Below are positions 24,739-31,926 of a stretch of 64,000 nucleotides of DNA, one piece after another. The stretch's first letter is position 1. Each line of letters opens with the position of its first letter. Position numbers and translations under genes: made by a program. The DNA comes from Dokdonia sinensis (GTDB taxonomy: Bacteria > Bacteroidota > Bacteroidia > Flavobacteriales > Flavobacteriaceae), in assembly GCF_003688895.1 (NCBI RefSeq), contig NZ_REFV01000002.1, positions 124,001-188,000 on the forward strand, read 5' to 3'. Under the pieces are notes generated by a model. That model did no database searches. It saw only the letters and a list, made by a program, of their open reading frames with translations, and was not told the origin of the DNA.

Positions 24739-25875
24739 ATGAGCAATAAAATAAGATGGGGCGTCCTGGGTGGCGGTGGTGATAGTTTAATAGGCGTGCT
24801 ACACCGGGTGGCAGCAAGTATGTTTGATGCATATCAACTTGTAGGTGGATCCTTTAATCCAGACGTGGAGGTGAGTACCGCTTTCGCGAAAGAAATAGGA
24901 ATCCCAACAAACCGAATCTACAAAGATTTAAATGCGCTAGTAGATGCTGAGCTTTCGATGCCAGAAAATGAGCGTATGCAGGTCATTTCAATACTAACAC
25001 CTAATTTCCTGCACTTCCCGATGGCAAAAAAACTGTTGGAATCTGGATTTAATGTCATTTGTGAGAAGCCTATGACGATGACGTATGAGGAGGCATTAAT
25101 TCTTCAAGCCATACAGCAAAAGAATGGAAACATCTTTGGACTTACACATACCTACACCGGTTACCCTATGGTGCGCCAAATGAAGGAAATGATCGCAAAC
25201 GGCGAGATAGGCGAGGTGCAAAAAGTAGACGCGCAGTACTATCAAGGCTGGATAAATAATCTCATACATGATAAAGAACAACGCAATTCCACGTGGCGTC
25301 TTATGCCAGAGAAATCAGGAATTTCCTGTTGTCTGGGCGACATAGGCGTGCACGCATATCAGATGCTGGAGTTTGTAACTGGCAAAAAAATAAAATCTGT
25401 CCTTGCAGACCTAAACCATCTCTACGCCGATAATGAAATGGATATCGACGGGACAGTTTTACTACGCTTAGGAGAGTTCACAAAAGGCGTCTTGCGCTCT
25501 AGCCAAATTGCCACAGGCGAGGAAAACAACTTTACCGTTGCCATTTACGGTAAAAAAGCAGCGCTCAAATGGGAACAAGAAAACCCCAACTATCTCTACT
25601 TATTAGAAGAAGGACAACCTATGCGTGTTCTGAAGCCGGGACACGCCTACAATAGTGATGTATCCCTCGATGGTACAAAATTACCTCCAGGACACCCAGA
25701 AGGTATTTTTGATGCGATGGGGAATATTTACAAAGGAGTAGCAAAAGCAGTACGAGGACAAGAGTTCCATAAATCAGAATTCCCAGGAATGACTGATGGT
25801 GTACGCGGCATGAATTTTATCGAGAAAGCGGTAAAGAGTCATCGCGATGGGAATGTTTGGGTGGGGTTGGAGTAA
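24739..25875 (+). CDS. Gfo/Idh/MocA family oxidoreductase
   Basis: The 378-residue protein has an N-terminal Rossmann fold (WGVLGGGGDSLIGVLHRV), the EKP motif in VICEKPMTMTYEEA and a C-terminal GFO-type domain (LGDIGVHAYQMLEFVTG with the catalytic His). These enzymes reduce or oxidise sugar hydroxyls with NAD(P)(H). Here it could re-reduce a 3-keto sugar after import. A palindrome copy at 24879 encodes AFAKE. Confidence 0.92.
   Translation: MSNKIRWGVLGGGGDSLIGVLHRVAASMFDAYQLVGGSFNPDVEVSTAFAKEIGIPTNRIYKDLNALVDAELSMPENERMQVISILTPNFLHFPMAKKLLESGFNVICEKPMTMTYEEALILQAIQQKNGNIFGLTHTYTGYPMVRQMKEMIANGEIGEVQKVDAQYYQGWINNLIHDKEQRNSTWRLMPEKSGISCCLGDIGVHAYQMLEFVTGKKIKSVLADLNHLYADNEMDIDGTVLLRLGEFTKGVLRSSQIATGEENNFTVAIYGKKAALKWEQENPNYLYLLEEGQPMRVLKPGHAYNSDVSLDGTKLPPGHPEGIFDAMGNIYKGVAKAVRGQEFHKSEFPGMTDGVRGMNFIEKAVKSHRDGNVWVGLE
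24879..24892. repeat. Iterated palindrome, 14 bp, inside the Gfo/Idh gene
   Basis: CGCTTTCGCGAAAG, read as AFAKE in the Rossmann domain. Confidence 0.93.
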
Positions 25876-25883
25876 GTAGAGTA

Positions 25884-25899
25884 CGCTTTCGCGAAAGCG
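25884..25899. repeat. Iterated palindrome, full form, between Gfo/Idh and TIM-barrel genes
   Basis: Flanked by TA on both sides (20-bp palindrome). It lies inside the operon, nine bases after a stop codon. Confidence 0.95.
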
Positions 25900-25931
25900 T
25901 AACTAAGGAAAAACAATAAACAAAGCGCTAG

Positions 25932-25966
25932 GCTGGATGAGATTCCCGCCTTCGCGGGAATGACAA
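25932..25966. repeat. TCATTCCCGCG-type repeat within the sugar operon
   Basis: GCTGGATGAGATTCCCGCCT then TCGCGGGAATGACAA; reverse orientation to the 19829 copy. The stem ATTCCCGC / GCGGGAAT is perfect. It is eight bases before the next start codon. Confidence 0.85.
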
Positions 25967-25973
25967 CAAAACT

Positions 25974-27026
25974 ATGAAAACAATAAAAGGACCAGCAGTA
26001 TTTCTAGCCCAGTTTATGGACGATAAGGAGCCGTTCAATTCGCTGGATGGAATGTGCAAGTGGGCAGCAGATTTAGGGTATAAAGGCATTCAAATCCCTA
26101 CCTGGGAAAGCCGATTAATAGACCTAAAAACTGCTGGAGAAAGCAAAACCTATTGCGACGAACTCAAGGGAAAAATAAATAGCTACGGGTTAGAGATTAC
26201 AGAGCTTGCTACGCATTTACAAGGACAACTCGTTGCCGTGCATCCTGCGTATGATCTAATGTTTGACAATTTTGCGCCAGACGACTGCAGGAACAACCCA
26301 AAGAAGCGTACTGAATGGGCGCGCCAGCAAATGATGAGCGCGGCGCACGCCAGCAAACATCTAGGACTAAATGCTTGTCCGAGTTTTACGGGAAGTTTGC
26401 TATGGCACACGGCACATCCCTGGCCACAACGTCCAGATGGATTGGTAGAGATGGGCTTTGAAGAACTTGCAAAACGATGGACACCGCTGTTAAATGTTTT
26501 TGACGAATGCGGTGTAGATGTGGCTTACGAAGTGCATCCAGGAGAAGATGTGCACGACGGAGTGACCTTTGAGCGTTTTCTGGAAGCAACAGGTAATCAC
26601 AAGCGTTGTAACATACTTTATGACCCAAGTCATTTTGTATTGCAACAGTTAGATTATATAGAATACATAGACCATTATCACGAATTTATTAAAGCCTTTC
26701 ACGTGAAGGATTCTGAGTTTAAACCGGATGGCAAACGAGGGTCTTTTGGTGGTTTTAGCGATTGGAAAGATCGTGCGGGACGGTACCGCTCACCGGGAGA
26801 TGGACAAGTAGATTTTAAAACCATTTTTACCAAGCTTACAGAATATGGTTGTGACGTTTGGGCAGTGATGGAGTGGGAATGCTGTGTAAAGAGTCCTGAG
26901 CAGGGTGCAAGAGAAGGAGCACCATTTATTGCAAGCCATATTATTGAGGCTACGGAGAAGCGTTTTGATGATTTTGCTGGTGAAACTATTGATAAGGAGA
27001 AATTAAAGAAAATATTAGGGCTATAA
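25974..27026 (+). CDS. Sugar phosphate isomerase/epimerase, TIM barrel (cytoplasmic)
   Basis: The 350-residue protein lacks a signal peptide. Metal-binding candidates follow the xylose isomerase-like pattern: Glu in VAYEVHPGEDVHDG, Asp and His in ILYDPSHFVLQQ, His/Asp in KAFHVKDSEFKPDG, and Glu in VMEWECCVKS. In related loci this type acts on keto-sugars after import. It lies between the Gfo/Idh gene and the first DUF1080 gene. Confidence 0.9.
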   Translation: MKTIKGPAVFLAQFMDDKEPFNSLDGMCKWAADLGYKGIQIPTWESRLIDLKTAGESKTYCDELKGKINSYGLEITELATHLQGQLVAVHPAYDLMFDNFAPDDCRNNPKKRTEWARQQMMSAAHASKHLGLNACPSFTGSLLWHTAHPWPQRPDGLVEMGFEELAKRWTPLLNVFDECGVDVAYEVHPGEDVHDGVTFERFLEATGNHKRCNILYDPSHFVLQQLDYIEYIDHYHEFIKAFHVKDSEFKPDGKRGSFGGFSDWKDRAGRYRSPGDGQVDFKTIFTKLTEYGCDVWAVMEWECCVKSPEQGAREGAPFIASHIIEATEKRFDDFAGETIDKEKLKKILGL

Positions 27027-27036
27027 AGTGGTAACT

Positions 27037-27783
27037 ATGAAAAAAACTATCTACATCGCGGCAGTGGCAATTTTCGCTTTAAGCTGTAAAGAAAAAGAAA
27101 CTGATAAATCGGCAACAGATAGTGTTGTTGAGGTTACAGAAACTGCAATGAAAACACCTATTGAAGAAGTAGTTCTTTTTGACGGGTCAGATTTTGACGC
27201 TTGGAAAGGATATGGTATTGAGGGAATGCACGATGCCTGGATCATAGACGATGGTGCAATGCTATTTACGCCAAGTAAAGAAGGCGGAAAGAACATCATT
27301 ACTAAAGATGTTTATAAAAATTTCATACTATCCTTAGAATGGAAAATCTCCGAAGGTGGGAACAGCGGTATCTTTTGGGGAGTAAAAGAGTCTCCAGAAT
27401 TTAAAGAGGCTTATGAGACAGGTCCAGAAATTCAGGTGTTGGATGATGAGAGACATCCAGATGCAAAAGTGGCAAACGGAACGCACAAAGCGGGTTCTCT
27501 TTATGATATGATTAAACCTGAAGATGGGATGATAAACCCTGCTGGTGAGTGGAATGCAGTAGTTCTCACCATTAACCACGATGAGAATATGGGTAAAGTT
27601 GAACTCAACGGAAAAGAGGCATACACGTTTCCTGTAAACGGAGAAAAATGGGATGCTATGGTTGCAAAAACGAAATTTGCAGACTGGAAAGGCTTCGGTA
27701 AATATCCAGAAGGACACATAGGGTTGCAAGACCACGGCGATAAAGTTTGGTATCGTAACATCACAATTCAGGAAATAAATTAA
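27037..27783 (+). CDS. DUF1080 protein, 3-keto-disaccharide hydrolase-like lipoprotein (1)
   Basis: The 248-residue protein starts MKKTIYIAAVAIFALSCKEK with a lipobox; a GTG start at 27028 is possible but less likely. The DUF1080 domain, about 45-248, is a concanavalin-like beta sandwich with the family's VLFDGSDFDAW start, GNSGIFWGVKE and the end LQDHGDKVWYRNI. DUF1080 enzymes act on 3-keto-glycosides. It begins 11 bases past the TIM-barrel gene. Confidence 0.9.
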   Translation: MKKTIYIAAVAIFALSCKEKETDKSATDSVVEVTETAMKTPIEEVVLFDGSDFDAWKGYGIEGMHDAWIIDDGAMLFTPSKEGGKNIITKDVYKNFILSLEWKISEGGNSGIFWGVKESPEFKEAYETGPEIQVLDDERHPDAKVANGTHKAGSLYDMIKPEDGMINPAGEWNAVVLTINHDENMGKVELNGKEAYTFPVNGEKWDAMVAKTKFADWKGFGKYPEGHIGLQDHGDKVWYRNITIQEIN

Positions 27784-27785
27784 CT

Positions 27786-28547
27786 ATGAAATACAGTCCC
27801 ATTTTTACAGTTGCCATTGCTGTATTACTTACTTCCTGCGGTGCGGGAAATACGAACAGCAGTGAACCCACAAAACCAGAGCAAACAGAAGTTTGGAGTC
27901 CTAAGCCAGATAGAGTTTTCCCCACGGGGCAGTCTGGTGCACCCAGCGATGCGATAATTTTGTTTAATGGATCAAACTTAGAAAACTGGGAACATCGCGC
28001 AGATGGTCGAGCGCCAGAGTGGACTATAAATGGAGACGGTAGTATGACCGTAAACGACCGTACGGGAGATATACAGACAAAAGAAGATTTTGGCAGTGTC
28101 CAACTTCATTTAGAATGGAAAAGCGATCCTAATAATACTCAGACCAATCAAAACCGCAGTAATAGTGGCGTTTTTTTTCAAGGATTGTACGAGGTACAAA
28201 TCTTAAATAATAATGACAATGACACCTACGTGAACGGAATGGTAGGTTCTATTTACAAGCAGTCCATTCCGCTTGTAAATGCTGCTAATCCTACGGGTGA
28301 ATGGAATAGCTATGACATTGTTTTTCACGCGCCAGAGTTTGACGCTGCTGGTAAACGTACCAAAGCTGGAACAATGACCGTCTTCCTTAACGGAGTTCTT
28401 GTTCAAGATCACTATGAACTAGAGGGAAGTACAGAGTACATAGGATACCCCAAAAACGATCCTCACGGCGATGGCCCGATTATCTTGCAGGACCACGGCG
28501 ATAAAAGTGGTGTAGGTTTTAGAAATATCTGGGTACGTAAATTATAA
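27786..28547 (+). CDS. DUF1080 protein, 3-keto-disaccharide hydrolase-like lipoprotein (2)
   Basis: The 253-residue protein is a second DUF1080 lipoprotein (VLLTSCGAG), three bases downstream of the first. It shares ILFNGSNLENW, SNSGVFFQGLYEVQI and LQDHGDKSGVGFRNIWV. The two are diverged, not recent duplicates, so they probably differ in anomer or size preference. It ends the clear sugar part of the operon. Confidence 0.9.
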   Translation: MKYSPIFTVAIAVLLTSCGAGNTNSSEPTKPEQTEVWSPKPDRVFPTGQSGAPSDAIILFNGSNLENWEHRADGRAPEWTINGDGSMTVNDRTGDIQTKEDFGSVQLHLEWKSDPNNTQTNQNRSNSGVFFQGLYEVQILNNNDNDTYVNGMVGSIYKQSIPLVNAANPTGEWNSYDIVFHAPEFDAAGKRTKAGTMTVFLNGVLVQDHYELEGSTEYIGYPKNDPHGDGPIILQDHGDKSGVGFRNIWVRKL

Positions 28548-28549
28548 AT

Positions 28550-28912
28550 ATGCTCGCTGGAACTGATTTAGAAATTGATCTTGTCATTCTTTTTGATTGC
28601 TTTCTATTTATAGGTTTGGCGTGGTATTATTTGAAACGACCACCCAAGGAAATTAATGGACTCTATGGTTTTAGAACACGTAGGACAATGGCAAATCAAG
28701 ATATTTGGGATGAGGCAAACAAGCGCAATGCGCAGGACTTGTTTAAGTGGAGTCTTGTGCTTTTAGGAGTTCAAATTATAGCTTGGCTGCTGGGTATACC
28801 TCACCGGATCATAATTCATCTTGTTGTTATGTTAGTAGGTTTAGGTTTTGCCATCTTTGCTACCATTAATTATCTAGACAAGCACTTCGATAAAAACGGC
28901 AATAGAAAATGA
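28550..28912 (+). CDS. SdpI family membrane protein
   Basis: The 120-residue protein has the SdpI/YhfL signature (NGLYGFRTRRTMANQDIWDE, then ANKRNAQDLFKWS) and three helices. In Bacillus, SdpI is the immunity protein against the SdpC toxin; no sdpABC is present here, and most SdpI homologues are of unknown role. It starts two bases after the DUF1080 stop, so it may be co-transcribed. Confidence 0.8.
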   Translation: MLAGTDLEIDLVILFDCFLFIGLAWYYLKRPPKEINGLYGFRTRRTMANQDIWDEANKRNAQDLFKWSLVLLGVQIIAWLLGIPHRIIIHLVVMLVGLGFAIFATINYLDKHFDKNGNRK

Positions 28913-29244
28913 ATACAACTCCGCTTCTTACAACACTTGCTCCTGCTTTAATGGCTCTTATATTTTATGTGGCAAATAGGTTTTTTCCGCCATCAATTTC
29001 AAACGGAGGATTTTTCTCTAAGGCTCCAGAGTGGTGGGCGAGAGATGAGAAAACGTGGAATACCGCATTTTCATATCTCACTACTAAACTCGGGATTTAT
29101 GCGCTTGTCCTTTTGGTCATTTGCATAGGGTTGACGTTTGTGCACTGGGAATACGCACCGCTTATTGGTTTTGTATTGCTATTTGTATTTTTTATGCTGG
29201 CAAATTATCAAACGAGAGCGTATATGCAGGATAAGGTGAAGTAA
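28909..29244 (+). CDS. Small membrane protein, SdpI-like
   Basis: The 111-residue protein has three helices and a PEWWARDEKTWNTAFSY loop that resembles the Arg/Asp/Trp loop of SdpI proteins. Its start overlaps the SdpI stop by four bases (ATGA). It is probably a distant SdpI relative. No toxin gene is seen nearby. Confidence 0.65.
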   Translation: MNTTPLLTTLAPALMALIFYVANRFFPPSISNGGFFSKAPEWWARDEKTWNTAFSYLTTKLGIYALVLLVICIGLTFVHWEYAPLIGFVLLFVFFMLANYQTRAYMQDKVK

Positions 29245-29265
29245 ATGTTGTAAAACGTTTATTAT

Positions 29266-29280
29266 GCTTTCGCGAAAGCG
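29266..29280. repeat. Iterated palindrome, 15 bp, between convergent genes
   Basis: GCTTTCGCGAAAGCG, between two convergent stop codons at 29244 and 29291. Confidence 0.95.
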
Positions 29281-29290
29281 TAACCACCAT

Positions 29291-29686
29291 CTACTTTGCA
29301 ATAACCCCAAGCTTCCCCATCACAGGAACATTCACAGCATTGTCATCCATAATACTATGCGCAGGAAATTCAAAGCGCTTTTCGTACATCTTATTATGTA
29401 GGAAGTAGGTAACAGAATAAAAGTTATTGAGCCTGAAGATGCTTTCCTCCATAAACTCAATTTTTGCAAAGCCTTTAGCAGGGAGTATTTTGATGGTATG
29501 GCGCATATGCGTGGTCATGTCCTTGTCGTCGTATCCTTGAACAACAAGAAGTACCATCTCTAACGGTTCGTTGCCATCATTTATAATGTATGCATTCCAG
29601 TCTTCTGTCTTATAATCTGCGTGTAGTTCTTTAACTGCAACGATGTAAACATCCTTAACTTCTGGAATTTCAATGTCTTTTCTCAT
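29291..29686 (-). CDS. Conserved hypothetical protein, flavobacterial type
   Basis: A 131-residue soluble protein, rich in strands (DVYIVAVKELHADY, NNFYSVTYFLHNK). I do not recognise a domain. It is upstream of no obvious partner; pheS lies further upstream on the same strand, separated by an inverted repeat. Confidence 0.65.
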   Translation of the reverse strand: MRKDIEIPEVKDVYIVAVKELHADYKTEDWNAYIINDGNEPLEMVLLVVQGYDDKDMTTHMRHTIKILPAKGFAKIEFMEESIFRLNNFYSVTYFLHNKMYEKRFEFPAHSIMDDNAVNVPVMGKLGVIAK

Positions 29687-29696
29687 TATAATGTCT

Positions 29697-29758
29697 GGTC
29701 GAGCGCAGTCGAGACCCTAAAAGGTAAGTAATTAACCTCTCGACTGCGCTCGAGGGGG
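29697..29758. repeat. Inverted repeat of GTCGAGCGCAGTCGAGA
   Basis: GTCGAGCGCAGTCGAGA and its complement TCTCGACTGCGCTCGA flank a spacer of about 23 bases. It lies between pheS and the 29291 gene and could form a long hairpin that ends transcription. Confidence 0.8.
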
Positions 29759-29769
29759 ACAGAAGGCTT

Positions 29770-30786
29770 CTAGAAAGCACTCTTAAACTGCTCTAAAAAG
29801 CGCACATCGTTCTCACTGAGCATACGAATATCAGAAATCTGGTGTAGTAAAAGCGCAATACGGTCTATTCCCATACCGAAGGCAAAACCACTATATTCTT
29901 TACTGTCGATACCGCAATTTTCTAGAACGTTAGGATCTACCATCCCACAGCCCATAATCTCTAGCCAGCCGGTTCCTTTGGTCATTTTATAATCTGTTTC
30001 GGTTTCTAGTCCCCAGTAGACATCTACCTCTGCGCTAGGCTCGGTAAATGGGAAATAGGAGGGACGCAAGCGTATCTTGCTCTTACCGAACATTTCGGTT
30101 GTAAAATATTGCAACGTCTGCTTTAAATCTGCAAAGGAAACATCCTTATCGATATATAATCCTTCCACTTGGTGGAAAAAGCAATGGGAACGCCCACTTA
30201 TGGCCTCATTCCTATACACACGCCCCGGACTTATGGTACGAATGGGAGGTTTGTTATTTTCCATATACCTTACTTGAACAGATGAGGTATGTGTGCGTAA
30301 TAGTACATCTGGATTTGTCTGAATAAAAAATGTATCCTGCATATCGCGTGCAGGGTGATATTCTGGAAGATTAAGCGCCGTAAAGTTATGCCAGTCGTCC
30401 TCAATCTCTGGCCCTTCAGAAACGTTGAATCCTATGCGAGAAAAAATATCTATGATTTGATTTTTTACGATGGATATAGGATGACGCGCACCTATCTCTA
30501 TAGGCTCGCCAGGACGCGACAAATCTCCTGTCGCTCCAGCTTCCTCATCCCTTTCGAGTGCTTCCTTAAGAGCATTTACCTTTTCGAGAGCCTCTGTCTT
30601 GAGCTTGTTTATGACCTGCCCGTATTCCTTCTTCATCTCATTAGGCACATTGCGAAAATCTGCCATAAAATCATTTACCAGCCCCTTCTTTCCAGAATAT
30701 TTGATTCTGAAAGCCTCTACTTCCTCTAAAGTTTCGGCTTTAAAGGCCTTTACTTTTTCTATGTGTTCTTTGATTTTATCTAGCAT
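29770..30786 (-). CDS. pheS: Phenylalanine-tRNA ligase alpha subunit
   Basis: PheS carries the catalytic domain of the heterotetramer that charges tRNA-Phe. The 338-residue protein has an N-terminal coiled coil (1-90), class II motif 2 (GRSHCFFHQVEGLYIDKDV), the phenylalanine-binding part (GWLEIMGCGMVDPNVL) and motif 3 (AFGMGIDRIALLLHQISDI). pheT is not in the window, so the subunits are unlinked. Confidence 0.97.
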   Translation of the reverse strand: MLDKIKEHIEKVKAFKAETLEEVEAFRIKYSGKKGLVNDFMADFRNVPNEMKKEYGQVINKLKTEALEKVNALKEALERDEEAGATGDLSRPGEPIEIGARHPISIVKNQIIDIFSRIGFNVSEGPEIEDDWHNFTALNLPEYHPARDMQDTFFIQTNPDVLLRTHTSSVQVRYMENNKPPIRTISPGRVYRNEAISGRSHCFFHQVEGLYIDKDVSFADLKQTLQYFTTEMFGKSKIRLRPSYFPFTEPSAEVDVYWGLETETDYKMTKGTGWLEIMGCGMVDPNVLENCGIDSKEYSGFAFGMGIDRIALLLHQISDIRMLSENDVRFLEQFKSAF

Positions 30787-30853
30787 AACGTCATTTTGAC
30801 CGTTTAAAACGGAAGCGCAAATTTAAGAAAAAAGGTGGGTATGGGGTGGGTTA

Positions 30854-30869
30854 CGCTTTCGCGAATGCG
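30854..30869. repeat. Variant iterated palindrome upstream of pheS
   Basis: CGCTTTCGCGAATGCG, one substitution that breaks one arm position. Confidence 0.9.
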
Positions 30870-30886
30870 TAAAAAATACCATCGAG

Positions 30887-31249
30887 TTACTCAATCAATC
30901 CTTTTTCCAGAAAATACTGTACAATTGCGTCCTTCATCAAGATTTGTTGTTCCCCTGCTTTAAGTGGCGGAAGTGGCTCCAGCACCTTGTAATGAGGCCA
31001 TCCATCTGGGTCGTCATAATCGTACTGATAATAGCCAAAGGGTTCTAACAGCCTGCATATAGCAATATGCATCAGGTTCATTTTTTCATCCTTCTTGAAC
31101 TTTTTATCCAGCTGACCCAATTCCTGAATACCGATGAGATAAATGATACTGTCTAGATCCATCGCGCCGGTATCCCCATCTGCAAAACGAGCAGAAAGTT
31201 TCTCTACTACGGCATTATATCTTTCCTTGAGTTGTTCGTCTCTGGCCAT
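30887..31249 (-). CDS. Conserved hypothetical protein upstream of pheS
   Basis: A 120-residue, acidic, soluble protein (LDSIIYLIGIQELGQLDKKF, EPFGYYQYDYDDPDGWPHY). No known domain. It is co-oriented with pheS and separated from it by about 100 bases that hold the variant palindrome. It diverges from cvpA. Confidence 0.7.
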   Translation of the reverse strand: MARDEQLKERYNAVVEKLSARFADGDTGAMDLDSIIYLIGIQELGQLDKKFKKDEKMNLMHIAICRLLEPFGYYQYDYDDPDGWPHYKVLEPLPPLKAGEQQILMKDAIVQYFLEKGLIE

Positions 31250-31321
31250 TAAAAAGGTTGTGTTTTATTTTGATTAAGCCACAAAAATACCACCATTATA
31301 AAGAATTACTATCTTTAACGG

Positions 31322-31873
31322 ATGAACACGATAGACATCATTTTTGGAATAATATTGATACTTGGACTTATTCAAGGATTGCGCAAGGGGCTTTTTGTAG
31401 AACTTGCATCGCTCGTTGGGCTGGTGGCTGGGGTTTATGGAGCCATCCACTTTTCATACTACGTAGGCGATTGGCTCTTTGAAAGAACCTCTTGGAGTGA
31501 GCAGGCGATTAAGCTTTCGGCATTTGCCATTACATTTATTATCATTGTCGTGGTGGTTTCTCTAGCTGGAAAACTCCTTACCAAAGTGGCAAACTTTGCA
31601 ATGCTCGGCATTGTAAATAAACTCGCAGGAGCCGTGTTTGCCGTACTTAAGTTTGCATTCTTATTAAGTGTTGTGCTTATGTTTGTAGACGCTGCAGACA
31701 GGCAGATAGCCATCATAGGCGAAGACAAGAAGGATGAATCTGTATTATACCCCTTGGTTCAGCCACTAGCGCCAGCATTGTTGCCGTCTATCCTAAAAAA
31801 GGCCGACGAGGAAGGAATTTATCGCAATGACGACAACGACGAAGAAGAAAACCCGCCAGCTTCTGAGAACTAA
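31322..31873 (+). CDS. cvpA: CvpA family membrane protein
   Basis: The 183-residue protein has four predicted helices and the CvpA/DedV signature (IIFGIILILGLIQGLRKG near the start, then GLVAGVYGAIHFSYYVG). CvpA is linked to colicin V production and bile tolerance in enterobacteria; its role in Flavobacteria is not known. The C-terminus is an acidic tail (NDDNDEEENPPASEN). Confidence 0.85.
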   Translation: MNTIDIIFGIILILGLIQGLRKGLFVELASLVGLVAGVYGAIHFSYYVGDWLFERTSWSEQAIKLSAFAITFIIIVVVVSLAGKLLTKVANFAMLGIVNKLAGAVFAVLKFAFLLSVVLMFVDAADRQIAIIGEDKKDESVLYPLVQPLAPALLPSILKKADEEGIYRNDDNDEEENPPASEN

Positions 31874-31893
31874 CGGGTTTTGTAGAGTATGTA

Positions 31894-31908
31894 CGCTTTC
31901 GCGAAAGC
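31894..31908. repeat. Iterated palindrome, 15 bp, 3' of cvpA
   Basis: CGCTTTCGCGAAAGC, between two convergent stop codons. Confidence 0.95.
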
Positions 31909-31926
31909 AAAAAAGAACGGTACCTA

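Noticed and set aside
28550-28912. Bacteriocin immunity system
   Set aside because: SdpI homologues are widespread and no sdpABC-like genes are nearby.
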